Shown: positions 25,784 through 36,348, counted from the stretch's first letter. The stretch is DNA of 64,000 nt from Bog-366 sp963722555 (GCA_963722555.1 CAVRNQ010000007.1:62001-126000); one strand, 5' to 3'. Notes: generated by a model not told the origin, from the sequence alone. A program made the numbers and translations.

Positions 25784-28700
25784 CTATTGGAGGGCAGCAT
25801 TCATGAGTTGCCGAGCATAGTCTCTGTTCGTCTTCGACGTGATCAGCAGCACGCCCCGCGATTGAACATCGTCAATCTGAAAGGTGAGCCGGCCTTCCTG
25901 ACGGCTGGTGGCGATTTCCTCGAGGGGGTGAAACTGGTCAGCACCTGGTTCGCCCACTTCGACTAGGTCAACGTCGGAAGGTGCAGCAATTGAGATTTGT
26001 CCGGCACCAATCGGAAACATTGCTATTGCATGCGACTTGGTCAGCGCGACATCGTCCAGCGACATCGTCATAACATGCGGGCGCGCATCGACCATTACAG
26101 TTCCATCGACACCGAACCTGCCCTGGCCTTCCAGCGCGTCGATGGAGCCATCTGAACGAACCGCAAACAACGAAACACCGTAACCGCCAAGTGGTAGGTC
26201 GATGCGCTCATTCCCGATATTGACGGCGTAATTCTCAGGCCTTTCAATCCAAGGACCATTGTGGGAACTTCCGTCGCTGTCAGGGCAATGGAAGTTGAAG
26301 CAACTGCCAGGATTGGTGGCGGCCAGGGTGTAAACCTTCCCTCCGTCTGCCCGGTCGATTTCGAATATGAACCGATTGGGCATCTTGGGAGAGAGGGCGG
26401 TAGAAGGTACCGCGCGCATCTTTAAGAACACATTCAACGCACGTTGCGTGCCGTCGAGACTCGCGTCCGAAGTGAAGAAGACATGCCCCCCCCCGAGCTT
26501 GTGAGTAGCAAGGAGGGCGTGGCCTTGAGAGTCCGTGGCAAGCACGCCAGCACCATCCGATTGGAACATACTGAGCGGATGTCCAATGTAGGGATTCAGA
26601 AGCTCAGCGATGCGAGCGGGAACTATGGGAATTTCACTCCCGGCTGGGTAATCGGACAACCACTTGAGCCCGACGAACTGATTGAAGAGCTCAATCTGCC
26701 GGCTTCCACCTGCCTCGAGTGGTTGAGTGAAGTCCCCTGTCAGAAAGAGATCGTCTCCCGCCTCGACCCGGGAGCGCAGCTTGCTCAGGATTTCAGGCGA
26801 CGCATACCGCGGATCCGGGTAAATCAGGACGTGAGGTCCGGAGGGGATTCGGTCCAAATCAACGTCATCGATCACAGCATACTGCACAGCATACTCGAAA
26901 AGCGCATTCAGGGTCCCATACAAGTATGGGACAAACGACTCCTCATCCTTCATCAGGTGCGCTTTGGAGAACACGATCAGGACCTTCGGAAAATGAAAGG
27001 TCGGCTGGAAGTGACGGAGGAAATAGCTCTCATTGCGGTAGGCAATTAAAGGCTTGCTTGGGGTGTAGTCGTTCGGATTCGTCACGCCCCACGTGAAGAT
27101 CAGGTGTGTGGTATCTCTCGGAACGTCATTGACGAGGTACGATCCCCCTGTCCCGAAGACCAGGTGCGGCTCCATGAGATAAACGCTGTAGTCACCCGTA
27201 GGAGATCCGGACACGTCCTCCCCCGGATAGGTGTGCAGATCGATGTCGCTAGGCTGGGCGCCGGGCGAGTTAAGACCGAACTCAGAGAGGTGGAAGCTGT
27301 TCCCAGCCGCCCGCATATCCATCGCGCGGTAAAGGGCCGGATGCCCGGGTGAGAAGTTGCCGTTTGCCGGCATGGTCATCGCTTCGCTGCCGTACCGCTG
27401 TAGGGCAACACCTCCAGTCTCGCCCAACACGACGTACTTGCGACCGGAGCTGTATAACCCTTCCACACAATTCTTGGTCCAATCCTGGAAAGACTGCAGG
27501 CGAGTGTAAGGAACGCCATCATCAAAGATGTAGAAAATGATTCCGGGCACGGACGCATACCGCTTTCCCAGTTCCTCGCAGAGGCGACGGCTGAACTCAG
27601 GCTGCATCATGGCCATATGCTTTGTTGGCCAGAAAAGAACAGGACCGAAGATCAGGTGGTGTTTCTGAGCGAGTTGCACCTGCGCATCCATCAAGCGCTG
27701 CGCTTGGAGTGGGACAGCAGGCGTACCTGGCTTGCCCCAGGCCAGCCCGGGAATGTAAGAGTCGCCCAAAACCGGCGAGAGCACCTTCACTCCATATTGG
27801 CGCATCTGGGCGAATTGCCGGTCCCAGGCGAGGACATCCTCGTCCGCTTGACCATGAGGTTGCAAGCCCATGGTGCGGCTGCCGATGAGCAGTTCCGCGC
27901 GGCCTCGGGTGTGGAAATAATTCGCATGGAAATCGACCTCAGGCCCTTGCGCGATGATCTTCGGATCCCAAACCACAAAGGCGCTCTCGGCCGTGTCTAT
28001 CTGCCGGTCGCCCTCGAACAGCGAAACTCGAATGCGGTAGAGATCAGAGTCAAAATGCTGGGGCTTCCAGCTAACCGATGGCCGCTGCTTGCCGCCAGGC
28101 TCAATCACAATGTCGAGTCTCTTCTCAAAGACGGGCGAAGTTGAGCCGGAGGAAATCAATTGGAAGTTCAGCGATACGCGGCGAGACACAACTTCGTAGT
28201 TCTCAACACTCGCGGCAACTTTCACGGCCTCACCCTGGTAGTAGCAATCCATTTCTGGCAAGACATCGTGCAACCCTAGACCAAAATGCAAGTACTGCAA
28301 ACCATCCAGCAAGGCCTGCGTAAACTCGGGGTGCTGTGTAGAGAAGAGATCCTCATTCTCTACCCCGCAGAAGATCCATCCCGAACCGCGATACGGCCCG
28401 CGAAAGTTGGCTAGCAGACTGATCACTGATCCGCGCAGGCGGCCTACGCGATCGTACGCGTTCACCAGCGGGATCCAACGGGCCCGAGGCCAGTTGAAGA
28501 TGTAACCGCTCAGGTAATCGTAAACACCTCCACCGGGGGCGTTGTTGAACATTCCTACGATGTTCGAGAGGCCCTTTCTTGCCGTATTCGCATACGTCGG
28601 AAATATTCCCTCCTCAGTCAGCCGCTCGCCCTCTTCTAAAGGAAGGCGCTCTCCGACGAGGGCTGCAGCGACTTCGCCTTCCAAGTGAGCGTTCACTTTG

Positions 28701-29980
28701 AAGTTTGACTTGACCACGTTTTGATCGGATGCGGGCTTCACGTAAGCCACATCTTCAAACCGCTCGTATCCGGTATAGAACATGCCGAGTTGCTCCCGGA
28801 AGGGTAGCTTGTAATCCGACTGCCGCGCAACCGTCGTGGTGATGCCCGGGTCGTAACCACCGTCAACAAGCCTTCCTTCCGGTGAAAACATAAGGGCACG
28901 CCGGAAGGGATGCCCACCGAGCGTGATCAAGTGCCCGCCGCTTCCGAGAAACTGGAAAAGTAGCGTGCCGACCGGAAATGGAGCACCGTACGGCTGTACG
29001 AAAACATCGAAGTTCTTGCGGTTGAAAATCTCTGGAACGCAGAGTGCTTTCGAATCCAGAAAGGTGACACCGTAACCCGCTTTGCGAAATAGTGAGGCGA
29101 GATATTCTGGAGACGAGGGCTTGCCAGGCTTGACCGGCAATTGGTCTCGGTAAATGGCGATATTGCCCTGCTGACCGCGGTCTACACGGACAGTCACATC
29201 TTCCTCAACAAATGGATATGGGATATTCAGCCGATAGAGGCCTACCTGAAGAATGCGCGCGAAGTCGTCGTCGTCGTACATTGCATCTTCTTGCTGCCCT
29301 GTATTGGCCCCCAGGACAAAAATGCGAATGGCGTCGGTCCGGAGAGGTTGAAACGGGAGAACGATCGTCCCTCTTACATTCCCGCGCACCGTCGTCGGGT
29401 CACCAAGAGCCTCCCACCGCCCATTGAACTTCACCTGGACGTCCGCATTTCGAATGCCCATCCAGTTCATGCCACGCACGACTTCCGGGAAAGTCTGGAT
29501 GACGATCGTGTCGATCTCTTCTTCGCGCGGTAGGTGGACTTCCAACCAGGATGGATACTCGTGTCGCTTGGCGTTCTGCCAACCGTGACCCTTTCCCCAC
29601 CCTTGAACAGTCCAGACCCCATCAAGTGCGCCGTTGGGATCGAAGCCGTCCGCGGTGCTGGAGGCTGTCGCCCATGCCCCTCCGGTCTTCAGAGCAAGAT
29701 TGACCGCGCCATCGGGCGGCCTGAACTGCGACCAAGTTCCATGGACATCGTAGGACGATGACCGATCGGTGCTTGCCGCCCGTACGGGAGCCGGGGGCAC
29801 TTCCGGGCGGGCTTGCGCAGGGCTCTGCGCACAGATGGCGACAACCATCATAGCTAGAACAGCTGCGGTCAATGGGAGTGTCATTCCCGATCCGAACAAG
29901 GCCACCACAATCCTACGTTCCCTCAATCGCTCAAGACAGCAGAGAACACTGCGACTTCGCTCGACCTCAGCGTCCGGCAT
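25784..29980 (-). CDS. Giant exported glycosidase-like protein, paralogue 2
   Basis: 1398 residues from ATG 29980, which follows a GGAGGA site; a further upstream in-frame start adds only non-homologous codons. Domain order is the same as in the protein at 13937: signal/anchor (hydrophobic stretch about 33-50), discoidin-like, amidotransferase-like, beta-sandwich, barrel, trimerisation-like domain, C-terminal sandwich. Conserved candidate acids are Asp820/Asp821 (FDDG) and Glu900 (SEFG). Close to the end it carries a short insertion (CFNFHCPDSDG) absent from the others. It probably forms an operon with the two EamA genes downstream. Confidence 0.86.
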   Translation of the reverse strand: MPDAEVERSRSVLCCLERLRERRIVVALFGSGMTLPLTAAVLAMMVVAICAQSPAQARPEVPPAPVRAASTDRSSSYDVHGTWSQFRPPDGAVNLALKTGGAWATASSTADGFDPNGALDGVWTVQGWGKGHGWQNAKRHEYPSWLEVHLPREEEIDTIVIQTFPEVVRGMNWMGIRNADVQVKFNGRWEALGDPTTVRGNVRGTIVLPFQPLRTDAIRIFVLGANTGQQEDAMYDDDDFARILQVGLYRLNIPYPFVEEDVTVRVDRGQQGNIAIYRDQLPVKPGKPSSPEYLASLFRKAGYGVTFLDSKALCVPEIFNRKNFDVFVQPYGAPFPVGTLLFQFLGSGGHLITLGGHPFRRALMFSPEGRLVDGGYDPGITTTVARQSDYKLPFREQLGMFYTGYERFEDVAYVKPASDQNVVKSNFKVNAHLEGEVAAALVGERLPLEEGERLTEEGIFPTYANTARKGLSNIVGMFNNAPGGGVYDYLSGYIFNWPRARWIPLVNAYDRVGRLRGSVISLLANFRGPYRGSGWIFCGVENEDLFSTQHPEFTQALLDGLQYLHFGLGLHDVLPEMDCYYQGEAVKVAASVENYEVVSRRVSLNFQLISSGSTSPVFEKRLDIVIEPGGKQRPSVSWKPQHFDSDLYRIRVSLFEGDRQIDTAESAFVVWDPKIIAQGPEVDFHANYFHTRGRAELLIGSRTMGLQPHGQADEDVLAWDRQFAQMRQYGVKVLSPVLGDSYIPGLAWGKPGTPAVPLQAQRLMDAQVQLAQKHHLIFGPVLFWPTKHMAMMQPEFSRRLCEELGKRYASVPGIIFYIFDDGVPYTRLQSFQDWTKNCVEGLYSSGRKYVVLGETGGVALQRYGSEAMTMPANGNFSPGHPALYRAMDMRAAGNSFHLSEFGLNSPGAQPSDIDLHTYPGEDVSGSPTGDYSVYLMEPHLVFGTGGSYLVNDVPRDTTHLIFTWGVTNPNDYTPSKPLIAYRNESYFLRHFQPTFHFPKVLIVFSKAHLMKDEESFVPYLYGTLNALFEYAVQYAVIDDVDLDRIPSGPHVLIYPDPRYASPEILSKLRSRVEAGDDLFLTGDFTQPLEAGGSRQIELFNQFVGLKWLSDYPAGSEIPIVPARIAELLNPYIGHPLSMFQSDGAGVLATDSQGHALLATHKLGGGHVFFTSDASLDGTQRALNVFLKMRAVPSTALSPKMPNRFIFEIDRADGGKVYTLAATNPGSCFNFHCPDSDGSSHNGPWIERPENYAVNIGNERIDLPLGGYGVSLFAVRSDGSIDALEGQGRFGVDGTVMVDARPHVMTMSLDDVALTKSHAIAMFPIGAGQISIAAPSDVDLVEVGEPGADQFHPLEEIATSRQEGRLTFQIDDVQSRGVLLITSKTNRDYARQLMNAALQ

Positions 29981-30237
29981 GATTATCCTCCTCCAAACGG
30001 CTTTAATTACCCACGCCTTCCCAAGGAAGCCCGTTAAGACAAGTCCCCTCTTTCTGCTCGTTGTGCCTTGCCTGCAGCACCGGCCTTTCGCTTCTCTTCG
30101 GAGGTTCTTCAAATGGTCTCACCGATGCCTGATCACACCAAAGAAGTCGTCAGCGGCTCGGGAATGACCCCGAGTACCAGCAGTTTCATTTCTGGCGCAA
30201 CATGGCGCATTTCATTCATGGGCTTGGACAGCATTGG

Positions 30238-31206
30238 TTAATCAGGTGATAACATCAAACTGGCTGCGCCGATGGCCTGCCCTTCCGTGCCAAGGGCTGA
30301 AAGTTCAATACCACCAAAGTGTTCGAGATACCAACGGCCAGCAAGCCGATTCATGGTTCTGCGAATAGGCTCGATCAAGAGGGAACCTGCTTGAGCCACT
30401 CCACCAGCAAGGACAATCACATCTGGACGAAAAATATGGAGATAGGATGTGAGAGCAACTCCAAGATAAGAACCAACCTGATCCATGATGTCTTTGGCTA
30501 CCACGTCACCAGCAGACGCTGCTTCAGTAACATCACGCGCTTCGAGGTCACCCTTTTCCGTCTTGATCTTGGCGAGAAGTGTGGACCTACCTCGTTCAAT
30601 CTCAAATAGGGCACGGCGTCTGATTCCTGGTCCTGAAACCAACGGCTCCAGACAGCCCCGACCGCCACAGGAGCACTCTACGTTACCGTATGGATCCACA
30701 ATGATCATACCCGTATCACCTGAGCCATCCCATGAGTAACGCAAAAGGCCGTACTCTCGCGTGACAAAGCTAGTGGCCACTCCCGTTCCTATAGCCATAA
30801 GCAGCATTCGTTCATGGTTACGCCCACACCCGAATCGAAATTCGGCAATCCCTGCTGCACTGAGGTCATTGACCATTGTGATCGATGACCCAAAAGCGTC
30901 ACGAAGAGGGGGATACATCGGGAAACCTTCGAGGCTTCGCATGTTATTGGCTTGCCGCTGTACCCAGTCTTTACCTTCGCAGAATTGAGGAACGGCAAAC
31001 CCTACCCCCTCTACGTCGAAACCTGCGCTGAGGACTCGATCATGAAAGACGCGTGTCGCCTTTATGATAGTCTTCACAATGTTCTCTGCCTGCGATCCTT
31101 TTGGAGTAAGGAATATGTCACGCAGATGAATTCTGCCATCCTCATTAATAAGGACCAATTTTGTACTTGTGCTCCCTATGTCCACACCGATTGCATAGCG
31201 TGACAT
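30238..31206 (-). CDS. ROK-family sugar kinase
   Basis: 322 residues. The N-terminal ATP phosphate-binding loop is DIGSTSTKL, the catalytic Asp lies in VNDLSAAG, and the zinc/ROK signature is CSCGGRGCLE. These are hallmarks of the ROK group (glucokinase, N-acetyl-sugar and allose kinases). ATG 31206 (MSRYAIG) was preferred to the ATG nine codons upstream because family homology starts here; neither has a strong ribosome site. It lies downstream of an SIS isomerase on the same strand, suggesting that the pair phosphorylates and isomerises a hexose or amino sugar. Confidence 0.88.
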   Translation of the reverse strand: MSRYAIGVDIGSTSTKLVLINEDGRIHLRDIFLTPKGSQAENIVKTIIKATRVFHDRVLSAGFDVEGVGFAVPQFCEGKDWVQRQANNMRSLEGFPMYPPLRDAFGSSITMVNDLSAAGIAEFRFGCGRNHERMLLMAIGTGVATSFVTREYGLLRYSWDGSGDTGMIIVDPYGNVECSCGGRGCLEPLVSGPGIRRRALFEIERGRSTLLAKIKTEKGDLEARDVTEAASAGDVVAKDIMDQVGSYLGVALTSYLHIFRPDVIVLAGGVAQAGSLLIEPIRRTMNRLAGRWYLEHFGGIELSALGTEGQAIGAASLMLSPD

Positions 31207-31478
31207 ATTTTTCTCGCTTATTTCATTTAACATATGGAAAACAAAGCAAGCCTAAGAGGTGAAAGCGCCTAAAGATTGCATACAATTCGCAATTCCTTTT
31301 TAACAATTTGCCGCCCGCTCGCTCCTTTCATTCGTGGATCATTTCGATAATGTCACGCCGCACCTTGACGCTCTTTCTGATCAATCAAAGGTTCCGGCGG
31401 GTCCTCAACCATGATCTTGCACCATTCCAAAAGGCGCACCGCTGCAGTTTTATTCCTTCGCCTGGAAGCGTGTTCGCA

Positions 31479-32582
31479 TTAATTTCTACGAAGCTCGGGC
31501 TCTTCACGGCCTGGAGGTAAAATTGCTTCGAGCACGATACTCATCGCGGCAGGTGCATCTGGGTTCATGCCCTTGGCAATTGTCAGAAAATAAGTAAAAA
31601 GCTGCATAGGGAGAAGGTAAACCAGTCCCGCCAGAAGACTATCAACCGTAGTAGGAAGGGTTAGACAGTGATCACATTCCTCGGCAATACTCAGACCCGG
31701 TTCGATTACACAAACGGTGCGAGCACCGAAGTGTCGCGCGATATGGAGCGCACTCACGCTCAGGTCTTCATCTTGGTTTGTAACCAATGTGATAACAAGC
31801 CATTTTCCCGTCATCGCACCAACGAATCCAGTCAGAAAAGCAGATGTGCTGCTACCGTGGGTTGGCACGCCGGAAGTCTCTTGTACCTTCAAGGCTCCTT
31901 CTAGTGCGACACCATAATTGCTGCCCGTGCCAGTGATCGCAATCAGTTCATGCTTTTCTATCATTGGGATGAGTCTCTTTAAGGCAGGCTCAATGTGAGC
32001 TAATGTACGTTCCAGGACCGCCGGCATGCTTCTCAGCTCAAGGAGGCACTCGTTGGCTCTCGCATCATTCGGTTCAGCCAGTGCTAACGCCAGCCGCATG
32101 AGTGTGCCGACACAGGCGACCACGCTTTTCGTCTTCGGATAGGTTATCTCTGGACCTTCTTTTGTGACAATCGTCAAATCTGCTTGCTCTGTCATCAGGC
32201 TATCGCCTATACCAGTAACCGCCACCGCATAAGCACCATTCTGTGCAGCTCTCTTGAGTGAATCAATCACAAAGCCGCGCTCACCCGAACGTGATGTGGC
32301 AACCACCAATGTCTTTTCGTTTACAAGATGTCTAGGAAGCTTGGTAAATTCCCAAGATTCAACAACCTGTACAGGCACTGGCGAATACCACGCAAACAAA
32401 GGTGCGGACATCACTGAAGCTGTGTAGGAACTACCGATACCAGTAAGGATAATGCGCTCAAAACGGCCCTTCTTAACAGCCTCCGCAACCGCTTGTATTG
32501 GTTCCTCGATCGCTTTCAATGTTAGCTCCAAGGACTCTGGCCCCTTGTAGATGTAATCTAGCATGTGGTACTGTAACGACAT
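31479..32582 (-). CDS. SIS-domain sugar isomerase/deglycase
   Basis: 367 residues with two SIS domains: the first around 40-180 (LTGIGSSYTAS, VATSRSGE) and the second around 215-340 (AITGTGSNYGVALEGALKVQET). This arrangement resembles the isomerase half of GlmS and the AgaS/FrlB-like sugar-phosphate isomerases and deglycases. The GlmS glutaminase domain is absent. ATG 32582 follows a GGGGAAG site. It probably acts in the cytoplasm on a 6-phosphosugar produced by the ROK kinase. Confidence 0.85.
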   Translation of the reverse strand: MSLQYHMLDYIYKGPESLELTLKAIEEPIQAVAEAVKKGRFERIILTGIGSSYTASVMSAPLFAWYSPVPVQVVESWEFTKLPRHLVNEKTLVVATSRSGERGFVIDSLKRAAQNGAYAVAVTGIGDSLMTEQADLTIVTKEGPEITYPKTKSVVACVGTLMRLALALAEPNDARANECLLELRSMPAVLERTLAHIEPALKRLIPMIEKHELIAITGTGSNYGVALEGALKVQETSGVPTHGSSTSAFLTGFVGAMTGKWLVITLVTNQDEDLSVSALHIARHFGARTVCVIEPGLSIAEECDHCLTLPTTVDSLLAGLVYLLPMQLFTYFLTIAKGMNPDAPAAMSIVLEAILPPGREEPELRRN

Positions 32583-32744
32583 GTAGCTTCCCCTTTCCTT
32601 CTGGCAGAGACAAGCCCGGAAGTTTCAACTACAGATACGGCTTCGGGCGCGGAGGATTGCTCCATCACCGCCCCCGGGCGGCCTTCGCAATCAAAGTGCT
32701 TGTCATCTGCTTAATAGCAGTGACCTCTTCTGCGGTGGCGGTTG

Positions 32745-33989
32745 CTAGCAGCTTGCTACCATTTCCCCGCAGCGCTCCCGGACGACCTCATAAGCTGCGG
32801 GATCCTCGCCTCGGACGGAAAGGAGCTCTCTCAGCCACCGCTTGCCAAACCCCGCGTGGATAGTTTCGTCAGCCCAGTCGAAGTCCATGTCGTGTCCGCT
32901 CATGGCATCCCCGTAATCACGGAAGCGGCGGGTGCGCTCCAACTTATAGCGGATGTTTTTGGTCTCAAAGAAGAACAACATTCCAAGACGGTAAATTGGG
33001 TCCTGCCCTGCCGCACTTTCATAGATGTAAGTTCCAAGTGGAATCTCCGCGGGGTCGAAACCCCAGGATAGGAGGCGGCTGTAGCCCATTCGACAGTGAC
33101 GGGCCTCGTCATAGGTCCAGCGCGCGGAATCATGGATCCACTCCCATGGGAGGGCATCGGCAAAGGCGCTCAGGATGATGCCTCCGGTTTCCACCGCCCA
33201 GACTTCATTCAAATGACTGATCGCCGAGCGCAACTGGAGGATCATCCCTTCTCCATAAGGATGGGAAGGATCGACGATGTCTGGCGAGTAGAACCGGCAC
33301 GACCAGAATCGTGGGTCTCGCGCTGGTTTGTCGGGAATTTTGTAGGGCCGTGAACCCGGCAATGGCCCAAGATCTACCCCGGGAGTGGAAGGGCCGATCC
33401 CGACTCCGCCTATGGCAGAGAGACGGTCGGTAACCTCCTGAGTCCAACCTAGTGCAATCTCACGTGTCTCTGGGCTTCCGGTAAGCGCGGCCTCCGCCCA
33501 GTGAGTCATCGTGCGTACCTGGCCTTCCTTTTCGGAGTACGCCAGCGAGAGAAAACGGTGCGTTGGACCATCGGCAATGGGGTCGGACGCCTCCAGATAT
33601 CCACGATATGCATCGCGAAGCGCCGGGAGTAATACTTTCGCAACGCTCAGCAGGAATGCGGAAACTGAGGGGGCGTTTTTTGCCGCGTTGAAGATTGCGA
33701 TAAGACCTGCATCGGATCCCTCTTCTTCCATTACCCTACAGGGATATCTGAGCTCGAACACCCGCTCCCGAAGTGCATGGGCTGTCAGAGCGTTCTGCCA
33801 AGCAAAGAGCGGAATCTCAGTTTTGATCTCCATAGGAGCGATCAGAGGAAGCCACGCCCCCATGCTTACCAAAAGCGAACGCTCACAGAAGAAGAAACGT
33901 TTTAGAATCTGAACCGTGTCAACGCGCATCCACCGTGCCCGTGGCTCTCCGCTCATAAGATGGCTGGTTGTCTGTGAGACGAAACGCAT
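32745..33989 (-). CDS. Ferritin-like diiron protein
   Basis: 414 residues. Two E-x-x-H motifs (DEARH in WTYDEARHCRMGY and ETIH in DWADETIHAGF), together with acidic helices such as FFFETKNI, suggest a ferritin-like diiron four-helix bundle of the DUF455 kind. The N-terminal 100 residues are not recognised. It has an AGGAGG site and a strong promoter with a LacI-type operator at 34013-34064. It is first in the operon before the SIS and ROK genes. Past its stop, another frame (LLATATAEEVTAIKQM) stays open for about 30 codons and might be a lost C-terminal tail. Why an oxidase-like protein opens a sugar operon is unclear. Confidence 0.65.
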   Translation of the reverse strand: MRFVSQTTSHLMSGEPRARWMRVDTVQILKRFFFCERSLLVSMGAWLPLIAPMEIKTEIPLFAWQNALTAHALRERVFELRYPCRVMEEEGSDAGLIAIFNAAKNAPSVSAFLLSVAKVLLPALRDAYRGYLEASDPIADGPTHRFLSLAYSEKEGQVRTMTHWAEAALTGSPETREIALGWTQEVTDRLSAIGGVGIGPSTPGVDLGPLPGSRPYKIPDKPARDPRFWSCRFYSPDIVDPSHPYGEGMILQLRSAISHLNEVWAVETGGIILSAFADALPWEWIHDSARWTYDEARHCRMGYSRLLSWGFDPAEIPLGTYIYESAAGQDPIYRLGMLFFFETKNIRYKLERTRRFRDYGDAMSGHDMDFDWADETIHAGFGKRWLRELLSVRGEDPAAYEVVRERCGEMVASC

Positions 33990-34012
33990 TCTCAGTTGCC
34001 TCCTTTATTATT

Positions 34013-34064
34013 GCGCAAGCGCTTGTTCTGGGATATTCTCATCATGACCGACCCATGTCAAGCG
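34013..34064 (-). promoter_or_regulatory. Promoter with LacI-type operator for ferritin-SIS-ROK operon
   Basis: On the minus strand TTGACA (34061-34056), 17 bases, then GAATAT (34038-34033). Six bases further lies the palindromic operator ACAAGCGCTTGCGC (34026-34013), covering the expected start of transcription. The element is nearly the same as the one upstream of the TonB receptor gene (37622-37673), including the flanking CGCTTGACAT. Confidence 0.8.
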
Positions 34065-34133
34065 CAAAAGCAAAACAATTCGGCGGTATCCCCAAAGTGG
34101 GTATTCATCAGTTGAGACAGGGCGAGGAGATCC

Positions 34134-34814
34134 ATGCTTAGAGTAGCTCCCTCTCTAATGTGCGCAAACGCTCTTCATCTGCAAAAGGACATCGAGGACC
34201 TCGACCGTGCGGGTGTGGACTTGTTTCATATCGACATCATGGACGGGCATTTCACTCCCAACTTAGCCATGAATCTTGAAATAGTGAAACGGATCAAGAC
34301 CATAACCCGGACGCCTATCGACGTGCATCTAATGGTGGATAACCCGGAGTCGTATTTGTTATCGCTCCAGGAATTGCAAATCGAATATGCGTCTTTTCAT
34401 ATTGAGGCAACTAAACAACCGCTCCGCCTCATTCAGAGATTGAAGGCGGCGGGTTTAAAGGCTGGAATTGCTTTGAACCCTTGTACGGGAGTTGAAAACC
34501 TCTCAGTTTTGGCGGAAGAACTCGACTATGTTCTACTGATGACAGTAGAAGCTGGCTTTACAGGTCAGAAGTTCATTGCTGGAGCGCTTGAGAAGATATC
34601 TGCGTTGAAGCGACTGATGGATGAACGCAACCTTAGTCTTCCTATCGAAGTCGATGGCGGTATCAGTCTGGAGACAGGCAGATGCTGCATCGAGAGAGGC
34701 GCCAGCATTCTGGTTGCTGGAACCTCCAGCATTTTCAACCGCGGGGCAGACTTGTACTCCGCGTGTGTAGAATTTAAGCGTCAGATCGGCCTCGGTGTGA
34801 TGGATCCTTCTTAA
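34134..34814 (+). CDS. Ribulose-phosphate/allulose-phosphate 3-epimerase family protein
   Basis: 226 residues with the Rpe family signatures: APSLMCAN at the N-terminus, the metal and catalytic HIDIMDGHFTPN, DVHLMV, GIALNP, MTVEAGFTGQKF and EVDGGIS. It could be a true ribulose-5-phosphate epimerase or, given the ROK and SIS neighbours, an allulose-6-phosphate 3-epimerase (AlsE-like). ATG 34134 has a GAGGAGA site. It is divergent from the ferritin-SIS-ROK operon, whose operator lies about 110 bases upstream. Confidence 0.9.
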   Translation: MLRVAPSLMCANALHLQKDIEDLDRAGVDLFHIDIMDGHFTPNLAMNLEIVKRIKTITRTPIDVHLMVDNPESYLLSLQELQIEYASFHIEATKQPLRLIQRLKAAGLKAGIALNPCTGVENLSVLAEELDYVLLMTVEAGFTGQKFIAGALEKISALKRLMDERNLSLPIEVDGGISLETGRCCIERGASILVAGTSSIFNRGADLYSACVEFKRQIGLGVMDPS

Positions 34815-35086
34815 CCAACCATCGAAAGCTAATAACGTTAAACAAGAACTTTTCCGGTCCGAGTCTGCATACAGATTTGCAGACGAATCTCACAGCGTCA
34901 CATTCGTGGGGAGAGCGCTGCATGAACGACAACGCGGAGGCTGACCTTCCCCAAAGGTGGCGACCAATCCATCCCGGCAGAGAGAAGGGCAGCTACTCCT
35001 GGCGAAGCACACCATGTGAATCATCTTGGAGGCCCACTGTGCAGCAAAGAGCAGGCCTGTAAAACCGGTTGCGCAGATTTCTATTT

Positions 35087-36145
35087 TTAGACCTGTGCAG
35101 CTGAGCTTGCCATGGTATTCGCCGTCAGCTCCCGCGCCGGGCCGGTGGATTCGCGAATAACGAGGTCGGTATCGACGGTCCGCTCGATGCCGGAGGGGTG
35201 CTTTGAGGCGAGCATGTCGTCGAGAATCTGGAAGGCCATCCGACCCAGCTCTTCTCTTGGAATCCGGATCGTGGTTAGTGAAGGACGGGTCAAGCGGGCG
35301 AACTGGATGTCGTCAGCCCCGACGACGGAGACATCGTTAGGGACGCTTAGGCCCGCCCTGGCCAGCTCGTTCATGACACCAATGGCGGCGAGGTCGTTAC
35401 AGCATAGGATGGCAGATGGCAACAACTTGTCGCGCAGCAGACGAGAGGCCTGCATGGCGCCACTTTCCTCCGTGTTTTCCCCTTCCACGCCGCGGTACGG
35501 GATGCCCCGCTCGGCTAGGGCATGTTTCACGGCCTTGCGGTAGGCCTGATGAGACGGCCGGTTCTGAGGTCCGGCGATCAGGAAGAAATCTCTATGCCCC
35601 AAATTATACAGGTAGGCGATGGCCTCGCGGGCCCCTTTACCGTAGTTCATTCGAATGATGCTCTTGAAAGCCTGTGGCGCTTCAGCGTCCAAGAAAACGG
35701 AGGCTATGCGGTTCGCGATCAGTACGTCGGCGAGGGACCGGTCAACTCTTGCGGTCATCACTGCCACGCCGGGGACCTTGTTCTCCACCATCTTGCGGAA
35801 CGCAGCCCGGGTACGTTCGGGGTCGTATTTGGTAGTGCAGAGCAGAAGGTCAAAGCCCCGCTCCAAGGCGGCGGATTCGAAGCCCTTGATCAGTCCCGGA
35901 AAGAAGGGATTCTCAATGTCGGATATGATGAGGCCGAAGAAATTATTTCGGCCGCGGGCCAGGCGGCGGGCGTGTGCGTTGGCGTGGTAGTTCAGTTCGC
36001 GGATGGCCTGCAGCACCTTGAGGCGCGTCTCCGGCGCCACAAAGCGGGTATTGTTCACCACGTGGGAAACAGTTGATTCCGTGAAGCCGCAGCGTTCGGC
36101 CACATCCTTCATCCGAGGTGCTCGCCACTTTGCCATGCCAAACAT
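35087..36145 (-). CDS. LacI-family transcriptional regulator
   Basis: 352 residues. The N-terminal LacI helix-turn-helix (MKDVAERCGFTESTVSHVVN, about 12-31) is followed by the hinge helix (HARRLARG) and a periplasmic-binding-protein-like effector domain. LacI operators of the form AAGCGCTT occur at the two nearby promoters 34013-34064 and 37622-37673, on either side of this gene, making it the likely regulator of both. The effector is probably a sugar or sugar phosphate from this pathway. Confidence 0.92.
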   Translation of the reverse strand: MFGMAKWRAPRMKDVAERCGFTESTVSHVVNNTRFVAPETRLKVLQAIRELNYHANAHARRLARGRNNFFGLIISDIENPFFPGLIKGFESAALERGFDLLLCTTKYDPERTRAAFRKMVENKVPGVAVMTARVDRSLADVLIANRIASVFLDAEAPQAFKSIIRMNYGKGAREAIAYLYNLGHRDFFLIAGPQNRPSHQAYRKAVKHALAERGIPYRGVEGENTEESGAMQASRLLRDKLLPSAILCCNDLAAIGVMNELARAGLSVPNDVSVVGADDIQFARLTRPSLTTIRIPREELGRMAFQILDDMLASKHPSGIERTVDTDLVIRESTGPARELTANTMASSAAQV

Positions 36146-36348
36146 TCTACCTCAGAAAAATGCAGGCTAGCGTTTTCTGTTTTTCAGGACTTTCCTCAGT
36201 TTTCCTCTACAAATATGCTTAAGCAATGGAACCCGCTTGGTTTGCAAGTTCTAAAAAGCGGGAGGGGACGAAATCCGTCGTAGAAGGGTTTGGGGTTACA
36301 AAATCCACACCTGCCCAGGAGGCGTCCCCACACACAGCATATCAAAAA

